64,000 nt of DNA from Luteimonas padinae. Its GTDB lineage: Bacteria > Pseudomonadota > Gammaproteobacteria > Xanthomonadales > Xanthomonadaceae. The stretch covers positions 248,001 to 312,000 of the forward strand of contig NZ_BMZT01000002.1 of the NCBI RefSeq assembly GCF_014652935.1. The letters are read 5' to 3'. Positions within the stretch are counted from its first letter, which is position 1; the number at the start of each line of letters is the position of its first letter. The notes beneath the pieces were generated by a model. That model worked only from the letters and a program-made list of their open reading frames with translations. It made no database searches and was not told the origin of the DNA. Positions 10,971-23,241 of the stretch are shown one piece after another. The translations under genes and the position numbers were made by a program.

Positions 10971-11261
10971 TTGCCACGGATTTACGCGGATGCGCCGCGG
11001 ATCTACACGGATAAAGCGGGAAGAGCAGAAAAAGCGAGGAGCATTTTTTGCCACGGATTTACGCGGATTAAAGCGGATAGAGCAAAAGCCGCTGGAAGTG
11101 GGTTCGGAGCGGCCGGCGACAGTACGCGGCGAACCACTTTCACCGACCTCCCCAAGACTTGCCTCGGCCAGATCCGCGTTAATCCGCGTAAATCCGTGGC
11201 AAAAAAATGCTTTTGCCTTATCCGTGAAAATCCGCGGCGCATCCGCGTAAATCCGTGGCAA
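10971..11261. repeat. CACGGAT-type long inverted-repeat element, copy B (between the two metH genes)
   Basis: Outer arms 10971-11017 and 11215-11261 are near-perfect reverse complements over 47 bp. The first 32 positions match exactly; the few differences lie at the inner end. Inner arms (about 11042-11078 and 11172-11210) are also complementary, including a T-rich GCATTTTTT stretch next to GCCACGGATTTACGCGGATT. The single-copy spacer ends in TTGCCTCGGCCAG as in copy A. It fills the whole 319-bp gap between the two metH genes, and nothing else is visible there. Confidence 0.85.
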
Positions 11262-11269
11262 AAGAACTC

Positions 11270-12343
11270 TCACGCCGCCACCTCCAGCGAAGCCAGCGAC
11301 CGCGGCGGGAGGCCCCGGACGGCGTCGGCGATGGCGCGGATGTGCGCCGGGGTGGTGCCGCAGCAGCCGCCGACAAGGTTCAGCAGGCCCGAGCGGGCGA
11401 ACTCCTCCAGCATCGTCGCCATCTCGTCCGGCGTCTGGTCGTACTCGGCGAAGGCATTGGGCAGGCCGGCGTTGGGATGCGCGCTGACCAGGCAGTCGGC
11501 CACCCGCGCCAGGGTTTCGACGTGCGGACGCAGCTCCTTCGCGCCCAGCGCGCAGTTCAGGCCCACGGCCAGCGGCCGCGCGTGTGCGACCGAGATGTGG
11601 AAGGCCTCCGCGGTCTGGCCCGACAGCGTGCGCCCCGAGGCGTCGGTGATGGTGCCGGAGATCATCACCGGCAGGCGTGCGCCCCGGGCGTCGAATGCTT
11701 CCTCGATCGCGAACAGGGCGGCCTTGGCGTTGAGGGTGTCGAAGATGGTCTCGACCATCAGCACGTCGGCGCCGCCGTCGATGAGCCCGTCGATGGCCAC
11801 GCGGTAGTCCTCGCGCAGGGCGTCGAAGCTGGTGTTGCGGAAGCCGGGATCGTTGACGTCGGGGCTGATCGAGGCGGTGCGGCTGGTGGGCCCGATCACG
11901 CCGATGGCGAAGCGCGGCTTGCCGGGCGTGGCGGCTTCGGCGGCGTCGCAGGCGGCGCGGGCCAGGCGCGCGCCCTCGAGGTTGAGCTCGCGCACCAGGT
12001 GCTGCAGGCCGTAGTCGGCCTGGCTGACGGCGGTCGAGTTGAAGGTGTTGGTCTCGACCAGGTCCGCGCCCGCCGCGAGGTAATCCGCGTGCACGCCGCT
12101 GATCAGCTCCGGACGGGTGAGGTTCAGCAGGTCGTTGTTGCCCTTGAGGTCGTGTGCGGCGCGGTCGCCGGGCTGGTGCGCGTCGAAGCCGGCGGCGAAG
12201 CGCTCGCCGCGGTAGGCGGCCTCGTCCAGCCGGTGGCCCTGGATCATCGTGCCCATGGCGCCGTCGATGACCAGGATGCGTTCGGCCAGCGCGGCTTCCA
12301 GCAGCGCGACGCGGCCGGGATGGAGCCAGGGAAGGGGGCTCAT
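11270..12343 (-). CDS. metH: methionine synthase, N-terminal homocysteine-binding part
   Basis: A 357-residue homocysteine S-methyltransferase domain equivalent to the first module of MetH. It has the N-terminal [13 protein letters not shown] barrel motif, a zinc ligand cysteine in GLNCALG, and the paired zinc cysteines in GGCCG near residue 324. It would act with the C-terminal metH product encoded downstream to transfer the methyl group from methylcobalamin to homocysteine. Its ATG overlaps the stop of the upstream ArsR/methyltransferase gene (ATGA). Split metH genes are known in Xanthomonadaceae. Confidence 0.92.
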   Translation of the reverse strand: MSPLPWLHPGRVALLEAALAERILVIDGAMGTMIQGHRLDEAAYRGERFAAGFDAHQPGDRAAHDLKGNNDLLNLTRPELISGVHADYLAAGADLVETNTFNSTAVSQADYGLQHLVRELNLEGARLARAACDAAEAATPGKPRFAIGVIGPTSRTASISPDVNDPGFRNTSFDALREDYRVAIDGLIDGGADVLMVETIFDTLNAKAALFAIEEAFDARGARLPVMISGTITDASGRTLSGQTAEAFHISVAHARPLAVGLNCALGAKELRPHVETLARVADCLVSAHPNAGLPNAFAEYDQTPDEMATMLEEFARSGLLNLVGGCCGTTPAHIRAIADAVRGLPPRSLASLEVAA

Positions 12344-13269
12344 GGCGCGCCTGCGATCAGGGAGATGACTTCGAAGTGCGGCGGGCGCTTCTCGCGGGTG
12401 ACCGTTTCGCAGGACTGCAGCGCGAGGCCGGCCTTGTCGACGAATCGGCGCAGCTCCTTTTCGGTGAAGCCGAGGTTGACGTGGCCGAAGGCCTCGACCG
12501 CGGCCCGGTGGCCGTGGCGGGCGAGGCTGGTGAGCAGCAGGCGGCCGCCCGGGCGCAGCACGCGCGCGGCCTCGGCCACCGAGAGCGCGGGCTTGGCGGA
12601 GTACGTCAGGGCGTGCATCAGCACCACCAGGTCGAAGCTGCCGTCGTCGAAGGGCAGGGCGTGCATGTCCGCTTCGCGCACTTCGACGTTGCGGTAGCGC
12701 TTCAGGCGCTCCTGCGCCGCCGCCACCACGCGCGGGCTGGCGTCGATGCAGACATAGCGCTGCGCATGCGGTGCCAGCAGCTCGGCCAGCACGCCGTCGC
12801 CGGAGGCGATGTCGAGCACGTCGCCGGTTTCCAGCAGCGGCAGCGCCGAGCGCGCCATCGCCTCCCAGGTGCGGCCCGGCGAGTAGTGGCGCTCCATGTC
12901 GCCGGCCACCGAATCGGCCCAGTTCTGGTCGGCGGCGCGCATCGCCAGCACGCCGGCCACGCGCTCGGCGTCCTGGCGCAGCAGCGGGTCGTCGCTGCCG
13001 TCGCGCAGCGTCTGCCACAATGCGCGCTGCGCCGGATCCAGGCGGTCCTCGTCGAAGCGGTAGTACGCGGACACGCCGGCGCGCCGGTCGCGGACCAGGC
13101 CGGCTTCCTTCAGCCGGGCGAGGTGGGTGGAGACGCGGGGCTGGGCCAGGCGCGTGATCGCGGAGAGTTCAGCGACCGTGAGCTCCTCTCCGTCGAGCAG
13201 GGCCAGCAGGCGTACGCGGGTGGCGTCGGCGAGTACCTTGAGGTGGCTCGACCAGGCTTCGAGATCCAT
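12340..13269 (-). CDS. ArsR-type regulator fused to SAM-dependent methyltransferase domain (SahR-like)
   Basis: A 309-residue protein. Residues 1-85 form an ArsR winged helix ([33 protein letters not shown]). From about residue 145 there is a class I methyltransferase fold with [14 protein letters not shown] (motif I) and [13 protein letters not shown]. This architecture matches SahR, the S-adenosylhomocysteine-responsive repressor of methionine-cycle genes in Proteobacteria. It heads the metH operon, overlapping the homocysteine-binding gene by four bases, which fits that role. A true methyltransferase activity cannot be excluded. No Shine-Dalgarno is obvious; a palindrome lies immediately upstream. 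Confidence 0.85.
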   Translation of the reverse strand: MDLEAWSSHLKVLADATRVRLLALLDGEELTVAELSAITRLAQPRVSTHLARLKEAGLVRDRRAGVSAYYRFDEDRLDPAQRALWQTLRDGSDDPLLRQDAERVAGVLAMRAADQNWADSVAGDMERHYSPGRTWEAMARSALPLLETGDVLDIASGDGVLAELLAPHAQRYVCIDASPRVVAAAQERLKRYRNVEVREADMHALPFDDGSFDLVVLMHALTYSAKPALSVAEAARVLRPGGRLLLTSLARHGHRAAVEAFGHVNLGFTEKELRRFVDKAGLALQSCETVTREKRPPHFEVISLIAGAP

Positions 13270-13270
13270 C

Positions 13271-13294
13271 GATATATCTTCGCATCGCGATATA
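13271..13294. promoter_or_regulatory. inverted repeat upstream of the SahR-like gene, probable operator
   Basis: TATATC and GATATA half-sites are separated by 10 bp. An 8-bp palindrome GATATATC (13271-13278) and another, ATCGCGAT (13284-13291), lie within the same stretch. It sits immediately before the start codon at 13269, where it would overlap the promoter of the sahR-metH operon. Binding by the SahR-like protein is inferred from position and symmetry. Confidence 0.5.
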
Positions 13295-13467
13295 GAGATG
13301 CATTGTCGAACGCGATCCGCGCCCGGTCAAGGCCGCGCGTCCCGCGCAGGGACTGCCGGAGTGCGCGCGCGGCGCGCTCGGACTGTCGATGCGGCGCGGC
13401 GGGCAGGCTAGAATGGCGCTCTTGTTTTCAGGCCGTCGCCCGGGCGCGGCGCATACAGGAGCAGCGC

Positions 13468-14616
<1,149 letters not shown>

Positions 14617-14775
14617 GGCAAGCGACCGTGCAGCCTGTGCCATCGACAAGCCAGTGCCCGCGCCCGGTGCCGGTTCCCATCCCGGGAAACGGCGCGTCCG
14701 CGGTCCCCTGTCCCTGACAACCCCCACCCCTTGGCCCGTGCCTGTGCGCGGGCCTCATTGCATCCGGAAGCCGAC

Positions 14776-17700
14776 ATGAGTACTGCCCGCAAGAAGGTTC
14801 CTGCCCGTAGCACCAGCCCCGCCAAGGCCGAGACGGCCGGTGGACGCCGCGCCGTCGCGCGCGACAGCACGCTGCTCGATCCGGTCCTGGCCGCCGTCCG
14901 CAAGCGCGCCGGCAAGGCCGGCGGCGACGATGCCGCGGCCTTTGCCGCCGCCTTCTACCAGCGCATGGGCGATGACGAGATCGGCGTGCACGAGGCCGAC
15001 AGCTGGGCGGCGCTGGCCACCGATTTCCTCGACTTCATTGGCAAGCGCAAGCCGGGCAGCGCCAGCGTGCGCCTGTTCAACCCGACGCTCGCCACTCACG
15101 GCTGGGAGACCCAGCACACCGTGCTGCAGATCGCCAACGACGATATGCCGTTCCTGGTCGACTCGGTGACCATGGCGCTGGCCGAACTCGGCATCGGCGT
15201 GCACGTGCTGGGCCATCCGGTGGTGGAGATCGCCCGCGACCGCGCCGGCCGGCTCACCGGCGTGGGCACGGGCGCGGGTGAGTCGCTCATGCACCTGGAG
15301 ATCGATCGCCAGACGCCGGAAGGCTGCGCGCGCGTCGAGGCCGCGGTGCGCGGTGTGCTGGAGGACGTGCGCGCGATCGTCGCGGACTGGCAGCAGATGC
15401 GCGAACGCATGGAGCAGGTGGCCGAAGGCCTCGACGACGCGCCGCTGCCGGTGTCCGACGCCGAGCGCACCGAAATCCAGGCCTTCCTGCGCTGGGCCGC
15501 CGACAACCACTTCACCTTCTTCGGCTACCGCGAGTACGAGGTGGTGAAAAAGGGCAAGGACGAGGTCCTGCAGGCCATCGACGGCAGCGGCCTGGGCCTG
15601 CTGCGCGGCCGCGACGTCGGCAAGCCGCGACTGCTGCGCACGGTCGGCGCGCAGCGCACCGAGCGCGCCGTCGAGCCGCTGATCCTGACCAAGACCAACG
15701 CCCGCTCCAGCATCCATCGCCCCGGCTACATGGACTACATCGGCGTGCTCGGCTTCGGTGCCAAGGGCGCGAAGGCCACCAGCGAGAAGCGCTTCCTCGG
15801 CCTCTACACCTCCAGCGCCTACAGCCGCCGCCCCTGGGACATCCCGATCGTGCGCGACCGCCACGAGCAGGTCATGGGCGCCTCGGGCCTGGCCGATACC
15901 GGCCACAGCGGCAAGGCGCTCAAGCACATCCTCGAGACCCTGCCGCGCGACGAGCTGTTCCAGGCCTCGGCCGGCGAGCTGCAGCGCGTGGCCAGCGGCA
16001 TCCTCGGCCTGCAGGAGCGCGTGCGCAGCCGCCTGTTCCTGCGCCGCGACCACTACGGCCGCTACTACTCCGTGCTCGCCTACGTGCCGCGCGACCGCTA
16101 CAACACCGAGGTCCGCCTGCGCGTTGAATCGATGCTCAAGGAGGTGCTGGGCGCCGACCACGTCGACACCAACGTCAGCCTCGGCGAGTCGCCGCTGGCG
16201 CAGCTGCACATGCTGGCGCGGCCGCGCACCGGTGAGGCGGTCGAGGTGGACGAGGGCGCCCTGCAGGCGCGCCTGTCGGCGATCGTCCGCAACTGGCAGG
16301 ACGACCTGCGCGAAGCCCTGATCGAAGACCACGGCGAGGCCCGTGGCCTGGCCCTGGCCGCGGAGTGGGGGCGTGCGCTGCCGGTGCCCTACATCGAGCG
16401 CGCCACGCCGAAGGTGGCGGCGGCCGATGTCGCCCGCCTCGATGCGCTGTCGGGCCCCGACGACCTGCGCCTGAGCCTGCAGCGCTCCGCGCTCGACCGC
16501 CCGGGCGAGGGCGCGCTGCGCCTGAAGCTCTACCGTGCCGGCCACGACGTGCCGCTGTCGGACGTGCTGCCGATGATGGAGAACATGGGCCTGCGCGTGA
16601 TCGCCGAGCATCCGCACCGCCTGGAGATGGCGGCGGCGGGCGGCGGCGCACCGCGCGTGGCCTACATCCAGGACTTCGAGGTCGAGGTGGTCGGCGGCGC
16701 CGAGCCCGATGCCGCCCGCTTCGAGGAGGCCTTCGCCAGCATCTGGAGCGGTGACGCCGAGAACGACGGCTTCAACCGCCTGGTCGCCACTGCCGGCCTG
16801 GGCTGGCGCCAGGTCTCGATGCTGCGCGCCTACTGCAAGTACCTGCTGCAGGTGGGCGTGCCCTTCTCGCAGAGCTACGTCGAGCAGACCCTGGTCCGCA
16901 ATCCGCAGCTTGCGGTCAAGCTGGTCGAACTGTTCGAGGCGCGCTTCGACCCCGCGATCAGCGACAAGGCCCGCAAGCCGGCGATCGAGGCGGCGCACGC
17001 CGCGATCCGCGAGCTGCTCGAGGGCGTGGCCAGCCTCGACGAGGACCGCATCCTGCGCAGCTACGTCGGCGTGATCGACGCGACGCTGCGCAACAACTAC
17101 TACCAGCTCGACGCCAGCGGCGCGCCGAAGGACTACATCGCCTTCAAGTTCGACTCCGCCCTGGTGCCGGACCTGCCCAAGCCGCGCCCGTACCGCGAGA
17201 TCTTCGTCTGCGGCCCGCGCGTGGAAGGCACCCACCTGCGCTTCGGCCCGGTGGCGCGCGGCGGCCTGCGCTGGTCCGACCGCCGCGAGGACTTCCGCAC
17301 CGAGGTGCTGGGCCTGGTGAAGGCGCAGATGGTGAAGAACACGGTGATCGTGCCGGTCGGCTCCAAGGGCGGCTTCATCGTCAAGCGCCCGCCGGTGGGC
17401 GGCGATCGCGATGCCATCCAGGCCGAGGGCATCGCCTGCTACAAGCGCTTCATCAGCGGCCTGCTCGACCTGACCGACAACCTGACCGTCGCCGGCGACA
17501 TCGTGCCGCCGGCGAACGTGGTCCGCCACGACGATCCGGATCCCTACATGGTGGTGGCCGCCGACAAGGGCACCGCGACCTTCTCCGACATCGCCAACGG
17601 CCTGTCGCGCGACTACGGCTACTGGCTCGACGACGCCTTCGCCTCCGGCGGCTCGGTCGGCTACGACCACAAGGGCATGGGCATCACCGCGCGCGGCGCC

Positions 17701-19656
17701 TGGGAGTCGGTCAAGCGCCACTTCCGCGCGCTCGGCATCGACTGCCAGAAGCAGGACTTCACCGCGGTCGGCATCGGCGACATGTCGGGCGACGTGTTCG
17801 GCAACGGCATGCTGCTGTCGAAGCACATCCGCCTGGTCGCGGCCATGGACCACCGCCACATCTTCGTCGACCCCAACCCCGACTCGGCGATCTCGTACAA
17901 GGAGCGCCAGCGCCTGTTCAAGGTGCCGCGCTCGAGCTGGGACGACTACGACAAGGCGCTCATCAGCAAGGGCGGCGGCGTGTTCCCGCGCAGCGCGAAG
18001 TCGATCCCGGTGTCGCCGGAGATGCGAGAAGCGCTCGGCCTCGCCGACGGCACCACCGCGATGAGCCCCAACGAGCTGATGTCGGCGGTGCTGAAGGCGC
18101 CGGTCGACCTGCTCTGGAACGGCGGCATCGGCACCTACGTCAAGGGCGCGGGCGAGACCCACGCCGACGTCGGCGACCGTGCCAACAACGCCATCCGCGT
18201 CAACGGCGGCGAGTTGCGCTGCCGCGTCGTGGGCGAGGGCGGCAACCTGGGCATGACCCAGCGCGGCCGCATCGAGGCTGCGCAGGCGGGCGTGCTGCTC
18301 AACACCGACTTCATCGACAACTCCGCCGGCGTCGACACCTCCGACCACGAGGTGAACATCAAGATCCTGCTCAACGGCCAGGTGCAGGCCGGCAAGCTGA
18401 AGATCGAGGAGCGCAATAAGCTGCTGAAGGCGATGACCGACGAGGTCGCCGGTCTGGTGCTCAACGACAACTACCGCCAGAACCAGGCCATCAGCCTGAT
18501 GGAGCGGATGAGCGTGTCGCGCCTGGGCTCCAAGCAGCACTTCATCCAGACCCTGGAGTCGCAGGGCCTGCTGGACCGCCAGATCGAGTTCCTGCCCAGC
18601 GACGCCGAGCTCGCCGACCGCAAGGCGCGCAACCTCGGCCTGACCCGCCCGGAGCTGGCGGTGCTGCTGTCGTACTCCAAGCTGGTGGCGTTCGAGCAGC
18701 TGCTGAACTCCGACATCCCGGAGGACCCGTACCTGTCGCGCGAACTGCAGCGCTACTTCCCGCAGCCGCTGCAGGCGAAGTACGCCAAGGCCATGGAGCA
18801 GCACCGCCTGAAGCGCGAGATCATCGCCACGGCGGTCACCAACTCGACCATCAACCGCATGGGCGCGACCTTCCTGCTGCGCATGCAGGAAGACAGCGGG
18901 CGCACGCCGGCCGAGGTGGCCAAGGCGTTCACGATCACCCGCGAGACCATCGAGGCGCGCACGCTGTGGGCGCAGATCGATGCGCTGGACGGCAAGGTGC
19001 ACGAGTCGGTGCAGATCGACGCCCTGCAGGTGATCTGGGCGCTGCAGCGTTCGTTCACGCGCTGGCTGCTGGCGCGCCCGGGCGCGTTGCCGACCATCAC
19101 CAGCGCGGTGGAGCGCTACCACGACGGCTTCCAGGCGATCTATGCCGGCGAGGACATCCTCACCGCCGCGCAGCGCCCGGCCTACGAGCAGTCGCTGGCC
19201 GACTGGCGCGCCAAGGGCCTTCCGGACGTGCTGGCCAGCCAGCTGGCCGCGCTGCCGTACCTCGAGGCCAGCCCCGACATCATCGAGCTGGCGCGCGAGC
19301 GCAAGCGCAAGCCGGTCGAGGTGGCGCGCGTGTACTTCCGCCTCGCCGACGCGCTGAACCTGCCCTGGCTGGTGCAGCAGATCGACGCGCTGGCGGTGGA
19401 CGGGCGCTGGCACGCGGTCGCCCGCGGCGCGCTGCGCGACGAACTCGCCGCGCAGCAGCGCGCCCTCGTGGGCCAGGTGCTGTCGATGCCGGGCCGCGAC
19501 GCCGACGCCAAGGTCGCGCAGTGGATCGGCCGCGACGACGCCGCGCTGCGCTTCACGCTCGGCATGCTGTCCGAGCTTGCGGCGCAGACCTCGCTGGACT
19601 ATCCGACCGCGTCGGTGGCGGTGCGCCGCCTGGCGCAGCTGGCCAGCGCGGGCTGA
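14776..19656 (+). CDS. gdhB: NAD-dependent glutamate dehydrogenase, large (L-GDH, about 180 kDa class)
   Basis: A 1,626-residue enzyme that oxidatively deaminates glutamate to 2-oxoglutarate with NAD+. About 700 N-terminal residues contain ACT-like regulatory segments (for example [18 protein letters not shown]). The central catalytic core has [19 protein letters not shown], with a predicted active-site lysine near residue 864, and the NAD-binding region [17 protein letters not shown] long helical C-terminal region completes it. The length matches the Pseudomonas/Xanthomonas class. ATG at 14776 is chosen; a TTG 15 codons upstream is less likely. Confidence 0.93.
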   Translation: MSTARKKVPARSTSPAKAETAGGRRAVARDSTLLDPVLAAVRKRAGKAGGDDAAAFAAAFYQRMGDDEIGVHEADSWAALATDFLDFIGKRKPGSASVRLFNPTLATHGWETQHTVLQIANDDMPFLVDSVTMALAELGIGVHVLGHPVVEIARDRAGRLTGVGTGAGESLMHLEIDRQTPEGCARVEAAVRGVLEDVRAIVADWQQMRERMEQVAEGLDDAPLPVSDAERTEIQAFLRWAADNHFTFFGYREYEVVKKGKDEVLQAIDGSGLGLLRGRDVGKPRLLRTVGAQRTERAVEPLILTKTNARSSIHRPGYMDYIGVLGFGAKGAKATSEKRFLGLYTSSAYSRRPWDIPIVRDRHEQVMGASGLADTGHSGKALKHILETLPRDELFQASAGELQRVASGILGLQERVRSRLFLRRDHYGRYYSVLAYVPRDRYNTEVRLRVESMLKEVLGADHVDTNVSLGESPLAQLHMLARPRTGEAVEVDEGALQARLSAIVRNWQDDLREALIEDHGEARGLALAAEWGRALPVPYIERATPKVAAADVARLDALSGPDDLRLSLQRSALDRPGEGALRLKLYRAGHDVPLSDVLPMMENMGLRVIAEHPHRLEMAAAGGGAPRVAYIQDFEVEVVGGAEPDAARFEEAFASIWSGDAENDGFNRLVATAGLGWRQVSMLRAYCKYLLQVGVPFSQSYVEQTLVRNPQLAVKLVELFEARFDPAISDKARKPAIEAAHAAIRELLEGVASLDEDRILRSYVGVIDATLRNNYYQLDASGAPKDYIAFKFDSALVPDLPKPRPYREIFVCGPRVEGTHLRFGPVARGGLRWSDRREDFRTEVLGLVKAQMVKNTVIVPVGSKGGFIVKRPPVGGDRDAIQAEGIACYKRFISGLLDLTDNLTVAGDIVPPANVVRHDDPDPYMVVAADKGTATFSDIANGLSRDYGYWLDDAFASGGSVGYDHKGMGITARGAWESVKRHFRALGIDCQKQDFTAVGIGDMSGDVFGNGMLLSKHIRLVAAMDHRHIFVDPNPDSAISYKERQRLFKVPRSSWDDYDKALISKGGGVFPRSAKSIPVSPEMREALGLADGTTAMSPNELMSAVLKAPVDLLWNGGIGTYVKGAGETHADVGDRANNAIRVNGGELRCRVVGEGGNLGMTQRGRIEAAQAGVLLNTDFIDNSAGVDTSDHEVNIKILLNGQVQAGKLKIEERNKLLKAMTDEVAGLVLNDNYRQNQAISLMERMSVSRLGSKQHFIQTLESQGLLDRQIEFLPSDAELADRKARNLGLTRPELAVLLSYSKLVAFEQLLNSDIPEDPYLSRELQRYFPQPLQAKYAKAMEQHRLKREIIATAVTNSTINRMGATFLLRMQEDSGRTPAEVAKAFTITRETIEARTLWAQIDALDGKVHESVQIDALQVIWALQRSFTRWLLARPGALPTITSAVERYHDGFQAIYAGEDILTAAQRPAYEQSLADWRAKGLPDVLASQLAALPYLEASPDIIELARERKRKPVEVARVYFRLADALNLPWLVQQIDALAVDGRWHAVARGALRDELAAQQRALVGQVLSMPGRDADAKVAQWIGRDDAALRFTLGMLSELAAQTSLDYPTASVAVRRLAQLASAG

Positions 19657-19668
19657 GGCAGGCGGCCA

Positions 19669-19700
19669 CCCGCCCTCCGTCCAAGGCGGGGGAGGGCGGG
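19669..19700. terminator. hairpin after the glutamate dehydrogenase gene
   Basis: CCCGCCCTCC (19669-19678) pairs perfectly with GGAGGGCGGG (19691-19700) across a 12-base loop. It starts 12 bp after the gdh stop codon. No T-run follows, so intrinsic termination is uncertain. Confidence 0.4.
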
Positions 19701-19736
19701 GCTTCGCCGACCATGGCCGCGGGTTATGCTGCGGCC

Positions 19737-20522
19737 ATGACCGGATCGCCGCGCATCGCCTTCCTCGCCAGCCCTGCCGCCGACGCGCAGGCGGCGCTGG
19801 CACGCTTCACCGCCCGGCACGGGCAGTGCGCGCCGGACGAGGCCGACATCATCTGCGCGCTGGGCGGCGACGGCTTCATGCTGCAGACGCTGCATCGCCA
19901 CGGCGGGCTGGGCAAGCCCGTCTACGGCCTCAAGCTCGGCACCGTCGGCTTCCTGATGAACCACTACCAGGGCGAGTCCGGCGGCGTGCCCGACCTGATG
20001 GCGCGCCTCGAGGGTGCGGAACCCGCCGTGCTGCGGCCGCTGGAGATGGTGGCGGCCACCGAGTCCGGCGCCAGCGTCGGGTCGCTGGCCTACAACGAGG
20101 TGTCGCTGCTGCGGCAGACGCGCCAGGCCGCGCATGTCTCGATCGAACTCAACGGCCAGGTGCGCCTGGACGAGCTGGTCTGCGACGGCGTGATGCTGGC
20201 GACGCCGGCCGGCAGCACCGCGTACAACTATTCCGCGCACGGCCCGATCCTGCCGCTGGGCTCGAGCGTGGTGGCACTGACGCCCATCGCCGCCTTCCGC
20301 CCGCGGCGCTGGCGCGGCGCGCTGCTCAAGGCCGACACCGTGGTCCGCTTCCGCGTGCTCGATCCTTACAAGCGCCCGGTCAGCGCCACCGCCGACTCGC
20401 ACGAGGTGCGCGACGTGGTCGAGGTCACCATCCAGGAGTCGCGCGACCGCACCGTGACCCTGCTGTTCGATCCCGAGCACAACCTGGAAGAGCGCATCCT
20501 CAGCGAACAGTTCGAGGCCTGA
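19737..20522 (+). CDS. nadK: NAD kinase
   Basis: A 261-residue kinase that phosphorylates NAD+ to NADP+. It has the catalytic GGDG motif at residues 43-46, the NE(V/I) motif in [11 protein letters not shown], and the Gly-rich [17 protein letters not shown] substrate loop. No Shine-Dalgarno is present. A -10-like TATGCT lies exactly six bases before this ATG, suggesting a leaderless mRNA; this supports 19737 over the in-frame ATG eight codons earlier. Confidence 0.92.
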   Translation: MTGSPRIAFLASPAADAQAALARFTARHGQCAPDEADIICALGGDGFMLQTLHRHGGLGKPVYGLKLGTVGFLMNHYQGESGGVPDLMARLEGAEPAVLRPLEMVAATESGASVGSLAYNEVSLLRQTRQAAHVSIELNGQVRLDELVCDGVMLATPAGSTAYNYSAHGPILPLGSSVVALTPIAAFRPRRWRGALLKADTVVRFRVLDPYKRPVSATADSHEVRDVVEVTIQESRDRTVTLLFDPEHNLEERILSEQFEA

Positions 20523-20576
20523 GCCGGCCGCCCCGGGGTCTCGCCGCATGCGACGGCCTTCGCCCATACTGGCGCC

Positions 20577-21485
20577 ATGCCCTCCGATGTCCTGCCGCCG
20601 CTGATCGTCGCCATCTCCTCGCGGGCCCTGTTCGACCTCGAGGACAGCCATGCGCTGTTCGAGAGCGACGGCATCGAGGCCTATGCCGAGCACCAGCGCG
20701 CGAAGGAGGACGAGATCCTCGAGCCGGGCATCGCCTTCCCGCTGGTGCGCAAGCTGCTGGCGCTCAACGAAGGCGCCTCGCCGGAGGCACCGCGGGTCGA
20801 GGTGATCCTGCTGTCGCGCAACTCCGCCGACACCGGGCTGCGCATCTTCAATTCCATCCAGCACCACGGCCTGGCGATCGCGCGCGCCACCTTCACCTCG
20901 GGTGAGCCGACCTGGCCCTACATCCGCCCGTTCGGCGCGCAGCTGTTCCTGTCGGCCAACCCGGAGTCGGTGCGAGCGGCGCTGGAGAACGGCGTCGCGG
21001 CGGCCACCATCCTGCCGGCCAAGGCGCCGGCGCACCGGCATGACCAGCTGCGCATCGCCTTCGACGGCGACGCGGTGATCTTCGGCGACGAGGGCGAGCG
21101 GGTCTCTCGCGAGGCCGGCATCGAGGCCTTCCACCGCCACGAGATCGAGCGCGCGCGCGAGCCGCTGTCCGGCGGCCCGTTCCGCGGCTTCCTCGATGCA
21201 TTGCACCACCTGCAGGCGGCGTATCCGCCGGGCGAGGCCTCGCCGATCCGCACCGCGCTGGTCACCGCGCGCTCGGCGCCCGCGCACGAGCGCGTCATCC
21301 GCACCCTGCGCGAGTGGGGCGTGCGCCTGGACGAGGCGCTGTTCCTCGGCGGCCGCCCGAAGGGGCCGTTCCTCGACGTGTTCGGCGCCGACATCTTCTT
21401 CGATGATTCGCAGCACAACATCGATTCGGCGCGCGAGCACGTGGCCACCGGACACGTGCCGCACGGTGTCTCCAACGCCGGCTGA
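20577..21485 (+). CDS. 5'-nucleotidase (NT5C1-like family)
   Basis: A 302-residue protein of the cytosolic 5'-nucleotidase family (5-nucleotidase, DUF-type Pfam group). It has AISSRALFDLEDSHALFE at the N-terminus, NSADTGLRIFNSIQHHGL, RIAFDGDAVIFGDEGE and the C-terminal metal-binding segment ADIFFDDSQHNIDSA. It would hydrolyse nucleoside monophosphates. It is 54 bp after nadK. A CATACT box lies six bases before the ATG with no Shine-Dalgarno, again pointing to leaderless expression. Confidence 0.85.
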   Translation: MPSDVLPPLIVAISSRALFDLEDSHALFESDGIEAYAEHQRAKEDEILEPGIAFPLVRKLLALNEGASPEAPRVEVILLSRNSADTGLRIFNSIQHHGLAIARATFTSGEPTWPYIRPFGAQLFLSANPESVRAALENGVAAATILPAKAPAHRHDQLRIAFDGDAVIFGDEGERVSREAGIEAFHRHEIERAREPLSGGPFRGFLDALHHLQAAYPPGEASPIRTALVTARSAPAHERVIRTLREWGVRLDEALFLGGRPKGPFLDVFGADIFFDDSQHNIDSAREHVATGHVPHGVSNAG

Positions 21486-21773
21486 GTCGAGGCCAGCGCC
21501 GGGCCGTCGCGGAGCCCGTGCTACAATTCGCCGCTGTTGATCGCAATTTGCCGCCGATTGCTTCGCATTCGCCGAAGTTTCGCGACCCGTTTCGCGCAGG
21601 CGCCGCCGACAACGCCCCAGCCCAGCCGAACGTCCTGGGTGCAGCCCGCTGCAGCCGGGCATTCCTGCGCCTGCCGGCCGCTGTTTTTCCTTTCCTTTCC
21701 GGCAGCGCTTTCCGCGCGCCCGTCGCGCCAGGCCGCAGCCTCCGGCTGCGCCTCGAACAGGAGAAGACACATC
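21486..21773 (+). other. 288-bp non-coding leader upstream of the Tmm-like gene
   Basis: No gene is seen here. A -10-like TACAAT lies at 21522-21527 without a convincing -35. The next 70 bp are less GC-rich than the surroundings. The gene start downstream has its own AGGAG. A 5' untranslated region of over 200 bases is implied if TACAAT is used. Confidence 0.4.
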
Positions 21774-23234
21774 ATGAGTCAACGCATCGCCATTCTCGGA
21801 GCCGGCCCCAGCGGCCTTGCCCAGCTTCGCGCCTTCGACGCCGCCCGCCGGGCCGGCGTGGACGTTCCCGAAGTGGTCTGCTTCGAGAAGCAGTCCGACC
21901 TTGGCGGCATGTGGAACTACACCTGGCGCACCGGCCTGGACCAGCACGGCGAGCCGGTGCACGCGAGCATGTACCGCTATCTCTGGTCGAACGGCCCCAA
22001 GGAGTGCCTGGAGTTCGCCGACTACAGCTTCGAGGAGCATTTCGGGCGTCCGATCGCTTCCTACCCGCCGCGCCCGGTGCTGCGCGACTACATCATGGGC
22101 CGGATCGAACGCAGCGGCCTGCGCGACCAGATCCGCTTCAACACCGCCGTGCACTCGGTCGAGTACAGCGAGGAGACCGGCAGGTTCACCGTCACCGTGC
22201 GCGAGCTCGTCGAGGACCGCATGGTGAGCGAAGAGTTCGACTGGGTGGTCGTGGCCACCGGCCATTTCTCCACGCCCAATGCGCCGAACTTCGAGGGGCT
22301 CTCGCAGTTCCCCGGGCGCGTGCTGCATGCGCATGATTTCCGCGATGCCTGCGAGTTCGCCGGCAAGGACCTGCTGCTGATCGGCAGCAGCTATTCGGCC
22401 GAGGACATCGGCACGCAGTGCTACAAGTACGGCGCGAAGTCGGTGACGTTCAGCTACCGCAGCGCGCCCATGGGCTACGACTGGCCGGAGGCCTTCAGCG
22501 AGAAGCCGCTGCTGCTGCGCGTGGAGGGCAATACCGCGCACTTCGCCGACGGCAGCTCGCGCGACGTGGACGCGATCATCCTCTGCACCGGCTACCAGCA
22601 CCACTTCCCGTTCCTGCCCGACGAGCTGACGCTGCGCACCAGCAACCGGCTGTATCCGCAGGGCCTGTACAAGGGCGTGTTCTGGATCGACAACCCGAAG
22701 CTGGTCTATCTCGGCATGCAGGACCAGTACTACACCTTCAACATGTTCGACGCCCAGGCATGGCTGGCGCGCGACGTGATCATCGGCCGCACCGCACTGC
22801 CGGCCCGCGAGGAGATGCTCGCCGACAGCGAGGCCTGGTTCGCGCGCGAGAACGCCACCACCTCGGCCGACGAGGACATCGACTTCCAGGCCGCCTACGT
22901 CCGCGACCTGGTGGACCGCAGCGACTACCCGGACTTCGCGATCGAGGAGATGGCGGCGATGTTCAAGGAGTGGATGCACGACAAGGAGCTCGGCATCCTC
23001 GACTACCGCAACAAGAGCTATCGATCGACCATCACCGGGACCCAGGCGCCGCCGCACCACACGCCGTGGATGGAGGCGATGGACGATTCGCTGGAGGCGT
23101 TCCTGCGTGTTCCGGAGGCCAAGTGCCCGGAAACGGCGGCGGTGAAGGCTCCGGCGCAGGCATCCCGGCCCGCTGAGGGCCCTGCCAGGGCCGCTGCGAA
23201 GGCCGAGCGCCGGCCGGAGGCGGTGGCAGGCTGA
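21774..23234 (+). CDS. tmm: flavin-containing monooxygenase, trimethylamine monooxygenase-like
   Basis: A 486-residue class B flavoprotein. The FAD motif GAGPSG starts at residue 9, the FMO fingerprint [11 protein letters not shown] is present, and the NADPH-binding motif is [17 protein letters not shown]. Extended segments such as [26 protein letters not shown] and HHFPFL closely match bacterial trimethylamine monooxygenase (Tmm) as I recall it, rather than generic FMOs. Tmm oxidises trimethylamine to its N-oxide. AGGAG lies about ten bases before the ATG. A polar Ala/Pro-rich tail of about 35 residues is an extension. No TMAO demethylase or transporter adjoins it, so the substrate is an inference. 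Confidence 0.82.
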   Translation: MSQRIAILGAGPSGLAQLRAFDAARRAGVDVPEVVCFEKQSDLGGMWNYTWRTGLDQHGEPVHASMYRYLWSNGPKECLEFADYSFEEHFGRPIASYPPRPVLRDYIMGRIERSGLRDQIRFNTAVHSVEYSEETGRFTVTVRELVEDRMVSEEFDWVVVATGHFSTPNAPNFEGLSQFPGRVLHAHDFRDACEFAGKDLLLIGSSYSAEDIGTQCYKYGAKSVTFSYRSAPMGYDWPEAFSEKPLLLRVEGNTAHFADGSSRDVDAIILCTGYQHHFPFLPDELTLRTSNRLYPQGLYKGVFWIDNPKLVYLGMQDQYYTFNMFDAQAWLARDVIIGRTALPAREEMLADSEAWFARENATTSADEDIDFQAAYVRDLVDRSDYPDFAIEEMAAMFKEWMHDKELGILDYRNKSYRSTITGTQAPPHHTPWMEAMDDSLEAFLRVPEAKCPETAAVKAPAQASRPAEGPARAAAKAERRPEAVAG

Positions 23235-23241
23235 AGCAGGC

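Noticed and set aside
10971..11261. Insertion sequence splitting metH
   Set aside because: No transposase, no target duplication seen, and the two metH genes each have proper start, stop and complete domains; split metH is known in relatives.
14755..19803. Very long open frame on the minus strand opposite the glutamate dehydrogenase gene
   Set aside because: It is a GC-driven antisense frame; the sequence is low-complexity His/Arg/Ala/Gly-rich with no domain, while the plus strand encodes a clear enzyme.
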